DNA of 64,000 nucleotides from Bordetella genomosp. 5 (GTDB lineage Bacteria > Pseudomonadota > Gammaproteobacteria > Burkholderiales > Burkholderiaceae_B), in assembly GCF_002261475.1 (NCBI RefSeq), contig NZ_NEVN01000013.1:248001-312000 (forward strand), given 5' to 3'. The translations under genes were made by a program, and so were the position numbers. Positions 1 through 9,604 of the stretch are shown here, piece after piece; the first letter of the stretch is position 1; the number at the start of each line of letters is the position of its first letter. The notes beneath the pieces were generated by a model, which saw only the letters and a program-made list of their open reading frames with translations, was not told the origin of the DNA and ran no database searches.

Positions 1-2
1 TC

Positions 3-206
3 GTGTTTTTCCGCCTCATCGCCGTGCTGGGGCCCACCGCGGCGGTCAGCGTGACCTTCCTGGTGCCGGTATTTGGGGTGTTGTGGGGCGTGTGGCTGCT
101 CGACGAGGCCCTGACCCCGCAGATCCTGGCCGGGGCCGGCGTGATCCTGGCGGGCACCGCGCTGGCGCTCGGGCTGGTGCGGCTGCCGGGCCGCCGCCCG
201 GCCTGA
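3..206 (+). CDS. EamA/DMT family transporter, C-terminal fragment
   Basis: This is the last 67 codons of a gene that begins before the window. The frame is open at base 1, so the GTG at base 3 need not be the start. The peptide has two hydrophobic stretches with the pattern typical of the last two helices of drug/metabolite (DMT) transporters, including PVFGVLWGVWLLDE and a final helix ending in a short Arg/Pro tail. DMT proteins usually have ten helices in two EamA repeats and sit in the inner membrane. The substrate cannot be told from this piece. It converges on the cardiolipin synthase gene with a gap of about 25 bases. Confidence 0.75.
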   Translation: MFFRLIAVLGPTAAVSVTFLVPVFGVLWGVWLLDEALTPQILAGAGVILAGTALALGLVRLPGRRPA

Positions 207-230
207 ACGGCGGGCCGCGGCCTCCGGACC

Positions 231-1442
231 TCAGTACTGGCCGGTGCGGCCGGTGAGCGCCACGCCGATGCGCAGCACCGTATAGGCCACCGTATCGATG
301 GCGCGCCACCACCAGGCGCGGCGGCGGTACTCGATCGGGCGCACGAAACGCCCGCCTTCCTCGATCGCGGTTTCGAGCCGCGTCTGCAGATCCCAGGCGA
401 AGGGCTGATCGTCGACCACCACATTGGCCTCGCGCGCCAGCAACAGGCTGAACGGGTCGAGGTTGGATGAGCCCACCGTCGCCATGTTGTCGATGACGGC
501 GACCTTGGCGTGCAGATAGCCCGGCATGTATTCGTAGATCTCGATGCCGTCGCGCAGCAGCTGGTCGTAGAGCGCGCGCGTGGCGTAATACTGCATGTAG
601 TACTCGGGCTTGCCCTGCAGCAACAGCCGCACCCGCACGCCGCGCGAGGCGGCCTGGGCCAGCGCCTTGCGGAACTGATGGCCCGGAAAGAAATAGGCGT
701 TGGCGATGAGAATGTCGCGCCGCGCATGCTCGATGCCGTACAGATAGGCGCGTTCGAAGGTCTGACGATGGCGCAGGTTGTCGCGCAGGATCAGCGCGCC
801 CCGCAGGGTGCCGCAAGGCGCCGCGTGCAGGTGGCGCGGCTTGCGCAGCCGCAGCCGGCGCCAATCGCTCGGGTGACGCCGCACGCGGGCCCAGTTCAGC
901 CGCACCCAGAGCAGATCCTGGGCGTAGATGATCTCGGGCACGAGCGGGCCGCACACGCGCACCGCGAAATCGAACCGCGGCGCCGGGATGTGATCGTGTT
1001 CGTCGAGATCGTCGAAGTCGTCGACCACGTTGATGCCGCCCACGAAGGCCGTGTGGGCGTCGATCACCGTCACTTTGCGATGCAGGCGGCGCAGGCGGCT
1101 GCGCGAAAACCGGAGCCGGCCCCACCAGCGCGGCTCGGGGCGGAAGATGCGGCATTGCCCGCCGGCGGCCACGATGCGCTCGCGCACCGCCTCGGCCGTG
1201 CCCGCGCTGCCAAAACCATCGATGACCACGCGCACCTTGACGCCGCGCTGGGCGGCGCGCTCGAGGCTGTCGAGCACGCGGCGGCCGGTGCGGTCGAACA
1301 CGAAAATGTAGGTCTCGAGGTGCACGCTGGTGTGCGCGGCATCGATCGCCGCGCACAGGGCGGGGAAGAAATCCGCGCCATTCTGCAGCAGGTCGATCTG
1401 GTTGCCCTCGGTCCAGTGAATCCGGACGATGCTGGGTTTCAC
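231..1442 (-). CDS. clsB: cardiolipin synthase B (phospholipase D family)
   Basis: A 403-residue protein with two phospholipase D HKD motifs: H121, K123 and D128 in HRKVTVID, and H311, K313 and D318 in HAKVAVID, each followed by a Gly/Ser-Asn element (GGIN and GSSN). Enzymes of this type form cardiolipin by phosphatidyl transfer at the inner membrane. There is no N-terminal membrane pair as in ClsA, which fits ClsB. I chose the GTG at 1442 because it overlaps the stop of the upstream endonuclease gene by four bases (GTGA), a sign of translational coupling. The frame stays open further upstream, but that part lies inside the endonuclease gene. The pairing with a YbhP-like gene mirrors the E. 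coli ybhP-clsB arrangement. Confidence 0.9.
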   Translation of the reverse strand: MKPSIVRIHWTEGNQIDLLQNGADFFPALCAAIDAAHTSVHLETYIFVFDRTGRRVLDSLERAAQRGVKVRVVIDGFGSAGTAEAVRERIVAAGGQCRIFRPEPRWWGRLRFSRSRLRRLHRKVTVIDAHTAFVGGINVVDDFDDLDEHDHIPAPRFDFAVRVCGPLVPEIIYAQDLLWVRLNWARVRRHPSDWRRLRLRKPRHLHAAPCGTLRGALILRDNLRHRQTFERAYLYGIEHARRDILIANAYFFPGHQFRKALAQAASRGVRVRLLLQGKPEYYMQYYATRALYDQLLRDGIEIYEYMPGYLHAKVAVIDNMATVGSSNLDPFSLLLAREANVVVDDQPFAWDLQTRLETAIEEGGRFVRPIEYRRRAWWWRAIDTVAYTVLRIGVALTGRTGQY

Positions 1443-2299
1443 GGCAGCTCGAGCTCCGTCAGGAGCGGCGCATGATCCGAGAGCTTGGCCCATTCGCGCC
1501 CACGCAGCACCCGTGCGCTGCGCACGGCGAAGCCGCGCTGATAGATGCGATCGAGGCGGAACCACGGAAACACCGCCGGGAACGTGCGGGGCGGTGGCAG
1601 CGGGCAGTAGGCGCCGCCCATGCCGAGCTGGTTCTGGCGCTCGAGCATGGTGGTGCTGCCGGGCACGCCGCGCAGCACATTGGTGAGGCGGCGCATCGAA
1701 TCGCGCAGGCGCGGCAGATCGCCGCCGGCCGTGCGCGGCGCATGCGAAAACACTTCGTACAGGCCCAGCTGCTGCACGAACATGGGCGCGAGCCGGTCGC
1801 CCCAGTCGTTGAAGTCACCGGCGATCAGCAGCGGCGCGCCGTCGGGCACCTCGCGCTTGATGCGTTCGGTGAGCAGCTGGATCTGCCGCGCGCGGCTGCC
1901 GGCAAACAGCCCCAGATGCACGACGAAGCAGTGCACCTCGGTGCCGCCCACGTCGATGCGCGCATGGAGCATGCCGCGCTGCTCGAGGCGGTGATCGGAG
2001 ATGTCTTCGTTTTCGTGGCCCAGAATCTCGAAACGCGACAGCAGGGCGTTGCCATGGTCGGTGGAGGGGCGCACGGCGTTGCGGCCGTAGGCGGCCTGCA
2101 TGCGCAGGGCGGCCGCGAGGGATTCGTGCTGCTGATCGAGCACCGACGATTGCTGGTTGCGCCCCTGCACTTCCTGCAGGAACACCAGGTCGGGCCGAAG
2201 ACCGTACAGGCCCAGGCGCAGGTCGTTGAGCGACTCGCGCGTGCCGAGCGAGGACCGGCCTTTGTGAATGTTGTAGCTGACTACGCGAATAAGCGACAT
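1439..2299 (-). CDS. endonuclease/exonuclease/phosphatase family protein (YbhP-like)
   Basis: A 286-residue protein of the EEP fold. It starts VVSYNIHKG and shows the family landmarks in order: FLQEVQ (metal-binding Glu), a central FVVHLGL segment, IAGDFNDW (catalytic Asp and Asn) and a C-terminal LSDHAPL (catalytic Asp-His). EEP enzymes cleave phosphodiester bonds in DNA, RNA or lipids. The close link to clsB, with overlapping stop and start, suggests a role in phospholipid turnover or membrane biology rather than DNA repair, but that is inference. No signal peptide is evident. Confidence 0.88.
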   Translation of the reverse strand: MSLIRVVSYNIHKGRSSLGTRESLNDLRLGLYGLRPDLVFLQEVQGRNQQSSVLDQQHESLAAALRMQAAYGRNAVRPSTDHGNALLSRFEILGHENEDISDHRLEQRGMLHARIDVGGTEVHCFVVHLGLFAGSRARQIQLLTERIKREVPDGAPLLIAGDFNDWGDRLAPMFVQQLGLYEVFSHAPRTAGGDLPRLRDSMRRLTNVLRGVPGSTTMLERQNQLGMGGAYCPLPPPRTFPAVFPWFRLDRIYQRGFAVRSARVLRGREWAKLSDHAPLLTELELP

Positions 2300-2342
2300 A
2301 GAGTCGTATGGCGCCTCATCAGAACAGAAGCTTGGGACGGAA

Positions 2343-2399
2343 CGGCCCGGGTGCTCCTGCCTGCCCGGGCCGCCGCGGCGCCGTCTCGCACGGCGCCGC
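2343..2399 (-). terminator. two GC-rich hairpins after aspS
   Basis: Two perfect inverted repeats lie in the 114-base gap after aspS: 2375-2384 with 2390-2399 (10-bp stem, 5-base loop) and 2343-2351 with 2364-2372 (9-bp stem). Neither is followed by a clear T-run on the minus strand, so they may be Rho-independent-like or only stabilise the 3' end of the aspS message. Confidence 0.4.
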
Positions 2400-2413
2400 G
2401 TTTCCAGCTTACC

Positions 2414-4204
2414 TTACTTCACTTCGGTGTTGCGCAGACGGATGTGCAGCTCGCGCAGCTGCTTCTCGTCGACTTCGGACGGCGCCTGGGTCAGCAGGCA
2501 CTGTGCGCGTTGCGTCTTCGGGAAGGCGATCACGTCGCGGATCGACTCGGCGCCGGTCATCATCGTGACAATGCGGTCCAGGCCGAAGGCGATGCCACCG
2601 TGCGGCGGCGCGCCGTATTGCAGCGCGTCGAGCAGGAAGCCGAACTTCTCACGGGCTTCTTCAGCGTCGATCTTGAGCGCGCGGAACACCTTGCTCTGCA
2701 CTTCTTCGCGGTGAATACGGACCGAGCCACCGCCGATTTCCCAGCCGTTGAGCACCATGTCGTAGGCCTTGGCGAATGCCTGGCCCGGATCGGTCTGGAG
2801 GAAGTCCTCGTGACCGTCCTTGGGGCTGGTGAACGGGTGGTGGGCGGCGGTGTAGCGGCCTTCTTCTTCGTCGTATTCGAACATCGGGAAGTCGATGACC
2901 CACAGCGGCTTCCAGCCCGCGGCCGACAGGCCGGTCTTTTTGCCGAATTCGCTGTGACCGATCTTCACGCGCAGCGCGCCGATCGCATCGTTGACGACCT
3001 TGGCGCGGTCGGCGCCAAAGAAGATGATGTCGCCGTCCTGCGCGCCGGTGCGGGCGAGCAGCTCGGTGATCGCGGCATCGTGCAGGTTTTTCACGATGGG
3101 CGACTGCAGGCCCTCGCGGCCCTTGGCCACTTCGTTGACCTTGATGTAGGCCAGGCCCTTGGCGCCGTAGATGCCGACGAACTGGGTGTAGGCGTCGATC
3201 TCGCTGCGCGAGAGCTCGGCACCGCCCGGCACGCGCAGCGCCACGACGCGGCTACCCGCGGTGGTGGCGGCGGCCGCGAAGACCTTGAAGTCGACGTCCT
3301 TCATGATGTCGGCCACGTCGGTGAACTCGAGGTTCACGCGCAGGTCCGGCTTGTCGGAGCCAAAGCGCTGCATGGCTTCGGTCCAGGTCATGGTGGGGAA
3401 CTGCTCGGGCAGCTCGACGCCCTGCACCACCTTGAACACGTGGCGGATCATGCTTTCGAAGATCGCGCGGATCTCGAACTCGTTGAGGAACGAGGTTTCG
3501 CAATCGATCTGCGTGAATTCAGGCTGGCGGTCGGCGCGCAGGTCTTCGTCGCGGAAGCACTTGGTGATCTGGTAGTAGCGGTCGAAACCCGACACCATCA
3601 GCATCTGCTTGAACAGCTGCGGCGACTGCGGCAGCGCGAAGAAGTGGCCGGCGTTCACACGCGAGGGCACGAGGTAGTCGCGCGCGCCTTCGGGCGTGCT
3701 CTTGGTCAGCATCGGCGTTTCGATGTCGATGAAGCCGAGCTCGTCCAGGAACTTGCGCACTTCGATCGACACGCGGTAGCGCAGCATCAGGTTGCGCTGC
3801 ATCTGCGGGCGGCGCAGATCGAGCACGCGGTGCGTGAGGCGGGTGGTCTCGGACAGGTTGTCGTCGTCGAGCTGGAACGGCGGCGTGACCGACGGATTCA
3901 GGATCTCGAGTTGCTGGCACAGCACTTCGACCTCGCCCGACGCCAGATCGGCGTTGGTCGTGCCTTCGGGACGCAGGCGCACCAGACCGGTGATGCTGAC
4001 GCAGAATTCGTTGCGCAGGCGCTCGGCGCTGCCGAAGGCTTCGGCGTTGTCCGGATCGAACACGATCTGGGCCAGACCGGTACGGTCACGCAAGTCGATG
4101 AAGATGACCCCGCCGTGGTCGCGGCGGCGGTTCACCCAGCCGTACAGGGTGACAGTCTGGCCGAGATGGTCACGGCAAACCTGGCCGGTGTAGCAGGTAC
4201 GCAT
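2414..4204 (-). CDS. aspS: aspartate-tRNA ligase
   Basis: A 596-residue class II aminoacyl-tRNA synthetase of full bacterial AspRS length. It charges tRNA(Asp) with aspartate in the cytoplasm. The N-terminal anticodon-binding OB fold runs from MRTCYTGQV to about residue 105. The catalytic core has motif 2 as [18 protein letters not shown], a GAD insert domain in the middle, and motif 3 as [15 protein letters not shown] near the C-terminus. Many betaproteobacteria use a non-discriminating AspRS together with GatCAB. The window does not show which type this is. It lies downstream of fmdB and the DUF502 gene, with 37 bases to the latter, in what looks like one transcription unit. Confidence 0.97.
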   Translation of the reverse strand: MRTCYTGQVCRDHLGQTVTLYGWVNRRRDHGGVIFIDLRDRTGLAQIVFDPDNAEAFGSAERLRNEFCVSITGLVRLRPEGTTNADLASGEVEVLCQQLEILNPSVTPPFQLDDDNLSETTRLTHRVLDLRRPQMQRNLMLRYRVSIEVRKFLDELGFIDIETPMLTKSTPEGARDYLVPSRVNAGHFFALPQSPQLFKQMLMVSGFDRYYQITKCFRDEDLRADRQPEFTQIDCETSFLNEFEIRAIFESMIRHVFKVVQGVELPEQFPTMTWTEAMQRFGSDKPDLRVNLEFTDVADIMKDVDFKVFAAAATTAGSRVVALRVPGGAELSRSEIDAYTQFVGIYGAKGLAYIKVNEVAKGREGLQSPIVKNLHDAAITELLARTGAQDGDIIFFGADRAKVVNDAIGALRVKIGHSEFGKKTGLSAAGWKPLWVIDFPMFEYDEEEGRYTAAHHPFTSPKDGHEDFLQTDPGQAFAKAYDMVLNGWEIGGGSVRIHREEVQSKVFRALKIDAEEAREKFGFLLDALQYGAPPHGGIAFGLDRIVTMMTGAESIRDVIAFPKTQRAQCLLTQAPSEVDEKQLRELHIRLRNTEVK

Positions 4205-4241
4205 GCGGGATAACTCCGTGTATAGGCTGTGAGCGTAAGGG

Positions 4242-4895
4242 TTACGGTTCGGCGCGCGGGGCCGGAGGCTCGCCGTGCGTCGGGGATAGGGCTTCGGGCG
4301 GATGGCCTGCCTGGACTGGCGGGGTCACCACACCCATCGAAACGATGTACTTCAGGGCTGCGTCGACCGTCATTTGCAACTCGATGATCTGGTCGCGCGG
4401 CAGGATCAGAAAGAATCCGGAGGTCGGGTTCGGCGTCGTGGGCACGTACACGCTCAGATGCTCGCCCGGCAGATAGGATGCCACTTCACCGTTGGGCGTG
4501 CCGGTCAGAAAAGCGATGGTCCATGACCCTTGACGCGGGTACTGGATCAGCACGGCCTGACGGAAAGCCCGGCCGTTCGGCGCCAGCACGGTGTCGCTGA
4601 CCTGTTTGACCGAATTGTAGATGGAACGCACCAGCGGGATACGCCCGAGGATACGTTCCCATTGGTCGAACAGGCTGCGGCCCAGCAGATTGGCGCCCAG
4701 CACGCCGGTCACGAGCACGACCGCGATCACCAGCACGAATCGAAAGCCCGGGATCCCGACGCCGAACAGCGATTCGGACGACAGGAACCGCGGCACGAAA
4801 CCTTCGAGCGTATCGACCAGCAGACCGAGCACCCAGACCGTGATGGCCAGGGGCATCCAGATCAGCAGGCCGGTGATGAAGTACTTCTTGAACAC
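4242..4895 (-). CDS. DUF502 family inner-membrane protein
   Basis: A 217-residue protein with two hydrophobic helices in its first 90 residues ([23 protein letters not shown] and a second ending at [12 protein letters not shown]), followed by a soluble domain rich in Gly, Pro and beta-strand patterns ([34 protein letters not shown]). This is the DUF502 pattern; the family has no proven biochemical function. I chose the GTG at 4895 because the family starts with FKKYFITG and the frame upstream runs into low-complexity Arg/Pro codons inside the fmdB gene. It sits between fmdB and aspS, a gene order often seen in Burkholderiales. Confidence 0.85.
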   Translation of the reverse strand: MFKKYFITGLLIWMPLAITVWVLGLLVDTLEGFVPRFLSSESLFGVGIPGFRFVLVIAVVLVTGVLGANLLGRSLFDQWERILGRIPLVRSIYNSVKQVSDTVLAPNGRAFRQAVLIQYPRQGSWTIAFLTGTPNGEVASYLPGEHLSVYVPTTPNPTSGFFLILPRDQIIELQMTVDAALKYIVSMGVVTPPVQAGHPPEALSPTHGEPPAPRAEP

Positions 4896-4914
4896 GGCGT
4901 GCCCGCGGGGTGGC

Positions 4915-5229
4915 TCAGCTGGCCGTGCCGGACGTACCGGACGTGCCGCCGCTCGCGGCCGGGGCCGCGGGGGCCGCTGCCGGGGCGGCCGCGGGTGCGG
5001 CAGGAGCCGACGCGGCGCTGTCGCCTGCCGGCTTGCCGCCCTGCGAGCCACCACGGAAATCGGTGACGTACCAGCCCGAGCCCTTGAGCTGGAAGCCGGC
5101 GGCGGTCACTTGCTTGGTGAACGTTTCCTGGCCGCACTCGGGGCAAACCGAAAGCGGCGCGTCGGAGATCTTTTGCAGGACGTCGTTGGCAAAGCCGCAC
5201 GCACTGCACTTGTAAGCGTAGATAGGCAT
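4915..5229 (-). CDS. FmdB-type zinc ribbon protein
   Basis: A 104-residue protein. The first half is the FmdB putative regulatory zinc ribbon: MPIYAYKC, a CSACG pair, and CPECG, four cysteines that can hold one zinc ion. The ribbon ends at FQLKGSGWYVTDF. The C-terminal 40 residues are an Ala/Pro/Gly-rich, low-complexity tail (repeated APAAP units), probably disordered. I chose the ATG at 5229 because MPIYAYKC is the invariant family start. The family name comes from a formamidase locus, but the function is unknown. It is the first gene of the run leading to aspS. Confidence 0.87.
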   Translation of the reverse strand: MPIYAYKCSACGFANDVLQKISDAPLSVCPECGQETFTKQVTAAGFQLKGSGWYVTDFRGGSQGGKPAGDSAASAPAAPAAAPAAAPAAPAASGGTSGTSGTAS

Positions 5230-5388
5230 GAAGTCAGGTTCCAGGCCAGGCGCCACACGATGTGGCGGGACATGGCGGCGGGCGCACGCGGCGCCCGCGG
5301 GCTGCCGAAGGCGACGAGCCGGTCCGGCAAAAACTACGGGAAAGACTTGAATTTTAGCGTTTTTCGGCGGCCGTACCGGGATCGGTGC

Positions 5389-6666
5389 TCAGACGGGCAG
5401 CAGGAACATGCAGGCCGCCACGCCGGTGGGCACCAGCGCGGCCAGAAACAGCTTGCCCGACGAGATGCTGCCATCCGGAAATTGGTTCTTCAGGATGGCG
5501 AACCCGGCGGGGTTGGGCGCGTTGGCGATGACGGTCAGACCCCCGCCGGTCACGGCGCCGGCCACCAGCATGTAGCGCCAGGCATCGCTCGTGCCTTCGA
5601 CCAGCGAACCCAGATACGTGAGCGCCGCGTTGTCGGTGATCGCCGTGAGCGCGGTGGCGCCCCAGTAGAGCACCGTGGGCGAGAGGCCGCCGAGCAGATC
5701 CTGCAGCCACCACTTCTGCAACCCGCCCAGCACCACCAGCCCGGCGAGGAAGAAGCCGACCATCAGGCCCTCCTTGATGAGCAGGCGATTCTGATGGCGC
5801 TTGTAGGCTTCGGCAAAGCCGATGAACATCATGAGCAGACCGAGGAAGACGGCCGGGTGGTGTGCGGTGAGCACCACGGCGACCAGGAACACGAGGTGCA
5901 CCAGAATGACCCACGCGGGCACCGCGGTGCGCGTGTCCTCGCCCTCGCCCGCCGCCACGCCCTTGCCCAGCCCGCCGTCGACCAGCGCCTCGCGGCAGAG
6001 GAAGGTGAGCAGCGCCGCGTTGATGATCACGGCCACCGCCGCGCGCCAGCCGAAGTGCGTGGCCATGAAGGTCGTGTCCCAGCCGAACGTGGACGCCACC
6101 ATCAGCACCGGCGGCGCGGCATACGACGTGAGCACGCCGCCGATCGACACGTTGACGAAGAGCACGCCCAGGGTCAGATACTTGAAGCCGGCGCGCCCAT
6201 GCACGCGGAAATAGCCGTCACGCAGCAGAATGGCCGCGAGCGTCATGGCGGCCGGCTCGGTGATGAACGAGCCGCCCAGCGGCACCAGCGCCATCACCAC
6301 GAAAAAGGTCGCGAGCTCGCGCCGCAGCGGCAGGCCGCGCGCCACGATCTTGACCATGCCACCGACCAGCTCGAGGATGGGACGGCTGGCGGCCACCACC
6401 ATGATCACGAACACGAACAGCGGCTCGGTGAAATTGCGCGTGTCCATGTACTCGATCGCGCTGCCGGTGCCGGCCAGCAGGGCCATCGCCACGATGAGCA
6501 CGAAGGCCCACACGCCGAACACGGCCTCCACCTCGGAGAGCAGGTGCCACACCCCCGCGTGCGGGCCATTGCGGTGCGCCATGCGGGCAAAGAAAGGCAC
6601 CGAGAAGGTATGGATGACGGCCACCGCGAACAGCAGGGTGGCGATGAGCTCTAAGGTGGACGGCAT
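5389..6666 (-). CDS. putative Na+/H+ antiporter
   Basis: A 425-residue polytopic membrane protein with about eleven hydrophobic segments spread over its length. It matches the putative Na+/H+ antiporter family of the ion transporter superfamily rather than NhaA or NhaB. Typical stretches are the polar GGSFITEPAAMTLAA within the first half and ITDNAALTYLGSLVEG in the second, both of the kind that form ion sites in re-entrant loops. I chose the ATG at 6666; the frame stays open upstream but is non-hydrophobic and Pro-rich. It stands alone, with 200 bases to the GMC oxidoreductase. Ion specificity is not shown. Confidence 0.82.
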   Translation of the reverse strand: MPSTLELIATLLFAVAVIHTFSVPFFARMAHRNGPHAGVWHLLSEVEAVFGVWAFVLIVAMALLAGTGSAIEYMDTRNFTEPLFVFVIMVVAASRPILELVGGMVKIVARGLPLRRELATFFVVMALVPLGGSFITEPAAMTLAAILLRDGYFRVHGRAGFKYLTLGVLFVNVSIGGVLTSYAAPPVLMVASTFGWDTTFMATHFGWRAAVAVIINAALLTFLCREALVDGGLGKGVAAGEGEDTRTAVPAWVILVHLVFLVAVVLTAHHPAVFLGLLMMFIGFAEAYKRHQNRLLIKEGLMVGFFLAGLVVLGGLQKWWLQDLLGGLSPTVLYWGATALTAITDNAALTYLGSLVEGTSDAWRYMLVAGAVTGGGLTVIANAPNPAGFAILKNQFPDGSISSGKLFLAALVPTGVAACMFLLPV

Positions 6667-6868
6667 GAATGAATCCGTGGGCGACCGGGCGCCGGCGAAG
6701 GCGGGCGCGGACCCGTACAGGGTGGGAAGTGGCGCAATATACCGCAGCGGCCCGCCGGGGTCTTTCAGGCAAAGCCCGTATGTCCTGTGCACGGCCAGCC
6801 GCGGCGCGGCCCGGCAGCGGCGGGACGGCGGACCGCGGCGGCGCGGCCCGGGCGGCCCGACGCGCGGC

Positions 6869-8506
6869 TCAGGCCGCGCGGGCCTGCGCGCGCGCCTCGC
6901 GGATGAGCCGCGCGCCCTTCTCGGCGATCATGATGGTGGGCGAGTTGGTATTGCCCGACGTGATGGTCGGCATGATGGACGCGTCGACCACGCGCAGCCC
7001 GGTCACGCCATGCACGCGCAGCTCGGCGTCGACGACCGCATGCGGATCGCGCCCCATCTTGCACGTGCCCACGGGATGAAAGATCGTGGTGCCGATCGCG
7101 CCGGCCGCGGCGGCCAGGTCTTCGGCGGATTGCGCGGCCTCGCCGGGCCGATACTCTTCGGGCCGGTAGCGCGCCAGCGCGGGCTGCGCCACGATCCGGC
7201 GAGTCAGCCGGATGCTGTCGGCCGCGACCTGGCGATCCTCGGGCGTGCTCAGGTAATTGCACAGGATTTCGGGCGCCTCGAGCGGATCGGGCGACACGAT
7301 GCGTACGTAGCCGCGGCTGGTCGGACGCAGATTGCAGACCGATGCCGTGAACGCAGGGAAGGCGTGCAAGGGATCACCGAACTTGTCCAGCGACAGCGGC
7401 TGCACGTGGTATTCGACATTGGCGCGCGGCTGGTCCGGGCTGGAGCGCGCAAAGGCGCCCAGCTGCGAGGGCGCCATGCTGAGCGGGCCGCGCCGGCCCC
7501 ACGCGTATTGCGCGCCCATCATGAACTTGCCCCACATCGTGGCCGCCACGGCGTTGAGCGTACGCGCGCCATGCACCCGATAGACCAGCCGCAGTTGCAG
7601 ATGGTCCTGCAGATTGCCCCCGACACCGGGCAGGTCGTGCACCATCTGCACGTTTTGGTACTCGAGCCAGTGCCGTGGCCCCACGCCCGACACCTGCAGC
7701 AGTTGCGGCGAGCCCACCGCGCCCGCGGCCAGGATGACCTCGCCGCGCGCGTAGGCGGTGCGCACGCCCGCCGCGTCGGTATGGAACTCCACGCCTTGCG
7801 CACGGCGCTGCTCGAACACGATGCGGCGCGCCCGCGCGCCGGTGATCACATGAAGGTTCGGACGCTTCATCGCGGGCCGCAGGAAGGCCTTGGCCGTATT
7901 CCAGCGAATGCCGCCGCGCTGATTGACCTCGAAGTAATCGCAGCCTTCGTTATTGCCCTGGTTAAAGTCATCGATCTTCGGAATGCCGGCCTGCGCGGCC
8001 GCGTCGCGAAACGCATCGAGCAATTCCCAGGACAGGCGCTGGCGCTCGACCCGCCACTCGCCACCCGCGCCATGAAACGCGTTGGCGCCGGCATGATGAT
8101 CTTCGCAGGCCTTGAAGAGCGGCAACACGTCGTCCCAGCCCCAGCCGGGGTTGCCGAGCGCGGCCCAGCCGTCGTAGTCGGCGCGCTGGCCGCGCATATA
8201 GATCATGCCGTTGATGGACGAACAGCCGCCCAGCACGCGCCCCCGCGGATAACCGAGCTCGCGGCCATTGAGCCCGGGCTCGGGTTGGGTGCGATAACAC
8301 CAATCGGTGCGCGGGTTGCCGATGCAGTACAAGTAACCCACGGGGATGTGAATCCAGTGCCAGTTGTCGGCCCCCCCGGCCTCGAGCAGCAACACGCGGA
8401 CAGCCGGATCGGCCGACAGCCGGTTGGCCAGCAGGCAACCCGCCGAACCCGCCCCCACGATGATGTAGTCGTATGTCAGATCGGTCGCGCCGCCAGCCTT
8501 GCCCAT
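6869..8506 (-). CDS. GMC family FAD-dependent oxidoreductase (choline dehydrogenase-like)
   Basis: A 545-residue flavoenzyme. The N-terminus has the FAD dinucleotide motif [22 protein letters not shown] signature 1 ([19 protein letters not shown]) and signature 2 ([15 protein letters not shown]) are both clear, and the catalytic His lies in HPVGTCKMG near the C-terminus, with the family ending [17 protein letters not shown]. These enzymes oxidise alcohols such as choline or long-chain and aromatic alcohols. The substrate cannot be read from sequence. No signal peptide is seen. It is divergent from the exported methyltransferase-like gene, with 243 bases between them. Confidence 0.92.
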   Translation of the reverse strand: MGKAGGATDLTYDYIIVGAGSAGCLLANRLSADPAVRVLLLEAGGADNWHWIHIPVGYLYCIGNPRTDWCYRTQPEPGLNGRELGYPRGRVLGGCSSINGMIYMRGQRADYDGWAALGNPGWGWDDVLPLFKACEDHHAGANAFHGAGGEWRVERQRLSWELLDAFRDAAAQAGIPKIDDFNQGNNEGCDYFEVNQRGGIRWNTAKAFLRPAMKRPNLHVITGARARRIVFEQRRAQGVEFHTDAAGVRTAYARGEVILAAGAVGSPQLLQVSGVGPRHWLEYQNVQMVHDLPGVGGNLQDHLQLRLVYRVHGARTLNAVAATMWGKFMMGAQYAWGRRGPLSMAPSQLGAFARSSPDQPRANVEYHVQPLSLDKFGDPLHAFPAFTASVCNLRPTSRGYVRIVSPDPLEAPEILCNYLSTPEDRQVAADSIRLTRRIVAQPALARYRPEEYRPGEAAQSAEDLAAAAGAIGTTIFHPVGTCKMGRDPHAVVDAELRVHGVTGLRVVDASIMPTITSGNTNSPTIMIAEKGARLIREARAQARAA

Positions 8507-8641
8507 GGGGTGATGTCTCCGGAACGTTGCACGTGCGTCCGCGCAATTCGTCAGACCGGAGTTGTAGTCCAGGGCCAGCCTTCTGCCTACTCGGGTCGTC
8601 CCCAGGAAAAATCAGGACGGAACCTAAATGCGCTAAGGTGG

Positions 8642-8667
8642 TCAGGTTTATTCAGGAATCTGTCAGG
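8642..8667 (+). promoter_or_regulatory. three phased TCAGG direct repeats
   Basis: TCAGG occurs at 8642, 8652 and 8663, about one helical turn apart, in the region between two divergent genes and about 85 bases before the methyltransferase-like gene. The spacing fits a site for a regulator that binds direct repeats on one DNA face. This is a pattern only; no regulator is assigned. Confidence 0.25.
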
Positions 8668-8749
8668 CACGCGCGATGCGTTCCGACAGCTCGCGATGAC
8701 CGCCCACCGCCCGCCCCGACCGGGGACGCGCCGCAACCGGAGAACCGAA

Positions 8750-9604
8750 ATGCAAGTGCTCACTCACACTAAGAACCGCATGTTTCCAGGATTGAGGCTT
8801 GCGTTGTTGGGCACCGCCGCCGCATTGATCGCGCTTCCGGCGGCGGCCCAGGCCGAGAATCCCCCGCGCTGGGTCGAGCTGGACGTGCCTTATGTGCCCA
8901 CCCCCGACGACGCGGTCGCCAAGATGCTCGAGATGGGCGAGGTCGGTCCGCGCGACACCGTCATCGACCTGGGCTCCGGGGACGGCCGGATCGCGATCGC
9001 CGCCGTGCGCGACCGTGGCGCACAGACCGCCATGGGCGTGGACATCGACCCCGCGCGCGTCAAGGAAGCCAACGCCAACGCGCGCAAGGCCAAGGTCGAA
9101 GGCCGCGTGACGTTCAAGAAGCAGGACCTGTTCAAGACCGACATCTCGAAGGCGTCGGTCCTGACCATGTATCTGCTGCCCGACGTGAACCTCAAGATGC
9201 GTCCGGTGATCCTCGACAAGCTCGCGCCGGGCTCGCGCGTGGTGTCGCACGCCTTCACCATGGGCGAATGGGAAAGCGACCGCCGCGAAATGGTCGACGG
9301 CCGTTCGCTCTATCTGTGGATCGTGCCCGCCAAAGCCGCCGGCACCTGGCAGGTGCAAAGCCCCGAGGGCGCGTTCTCGCTCACGCTGCAGCAGCAGTTC
9401 CAGAAGGTGCAGGCCAGCGCCGAACGTGACGGCAAGGCGCTACCGGTGAGCGCGGCCACGCTGCGCGGCCCCGAACTGCGCTTCACGCTGGACGACGGCG
9501 GCAAGCCGCGCCAGTTCGTGGGCATGATCGAAGGCGACCGCATGCTTGCCCGCTCCGGCGACGGTCTGCAGGCCGATTGGCAAGCCACGCGGCAGGCCCG
9601 ATGA
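8750..9604 (+). CDS. methyltransferase-domain protein with an N-terminal signal sequence
   Basis: A 284-residue protein. Residues 1-35 look like a signal peptide: basic start, hydrophobic core RLALLGTAAALIALPAA, and a likely cut after AAAQA. The next part is a class I SAM methyltransferase core with motif I VIDLGSGDGRI, motif II GVDIDPARV and a later LTMYLLPDVN. The C-terminal 90 residues are a separate region without a clear match. I chose the ATG at 8750, preceded by GGAGAA; a second ATG at 8780 would still leave the hydrophobic segment. An exported SAM-dependent enzyme is puzzling because SAM is cytoplasmic. It overlaps the permease gene by four bases (ATGA), so the two are coupled. Confidence 0.75.
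   Translation: MQVLTHTKNRMFPGLRLALLGTAAALIALPAAAQAENPPRWVELDVPYVPTPDDAVAKMLEMGEVGPRDTVIDLGSGDGRIAIAAVRDRGAQTAMGVDIDPARVKEANANARKAKVEGRVTFKKQDLFKTDISKASVLTMYLLPDVNLKMRPVILDKLAPGSRVVSHAFTMGEWESDRREMVDGRSLYLWIVPAKAAGTWQVQSPEGAFSLTLQQQFQKVQASAERDGKALPVSAATLRGPELRFTLDDGGKPRQFVGMIEGDRMLARSGDGLQADWQATRQAR

Noticed and set aside
1472-4213. A 913-codon open frame on the plus strand opposite the endonuclease gene and aspS
   Set aside because: It is rich in Ala, Arg, His and Gln with no family pattern and is the antisense of well-conserved genes. Long antisense frames are common at this G+C content.
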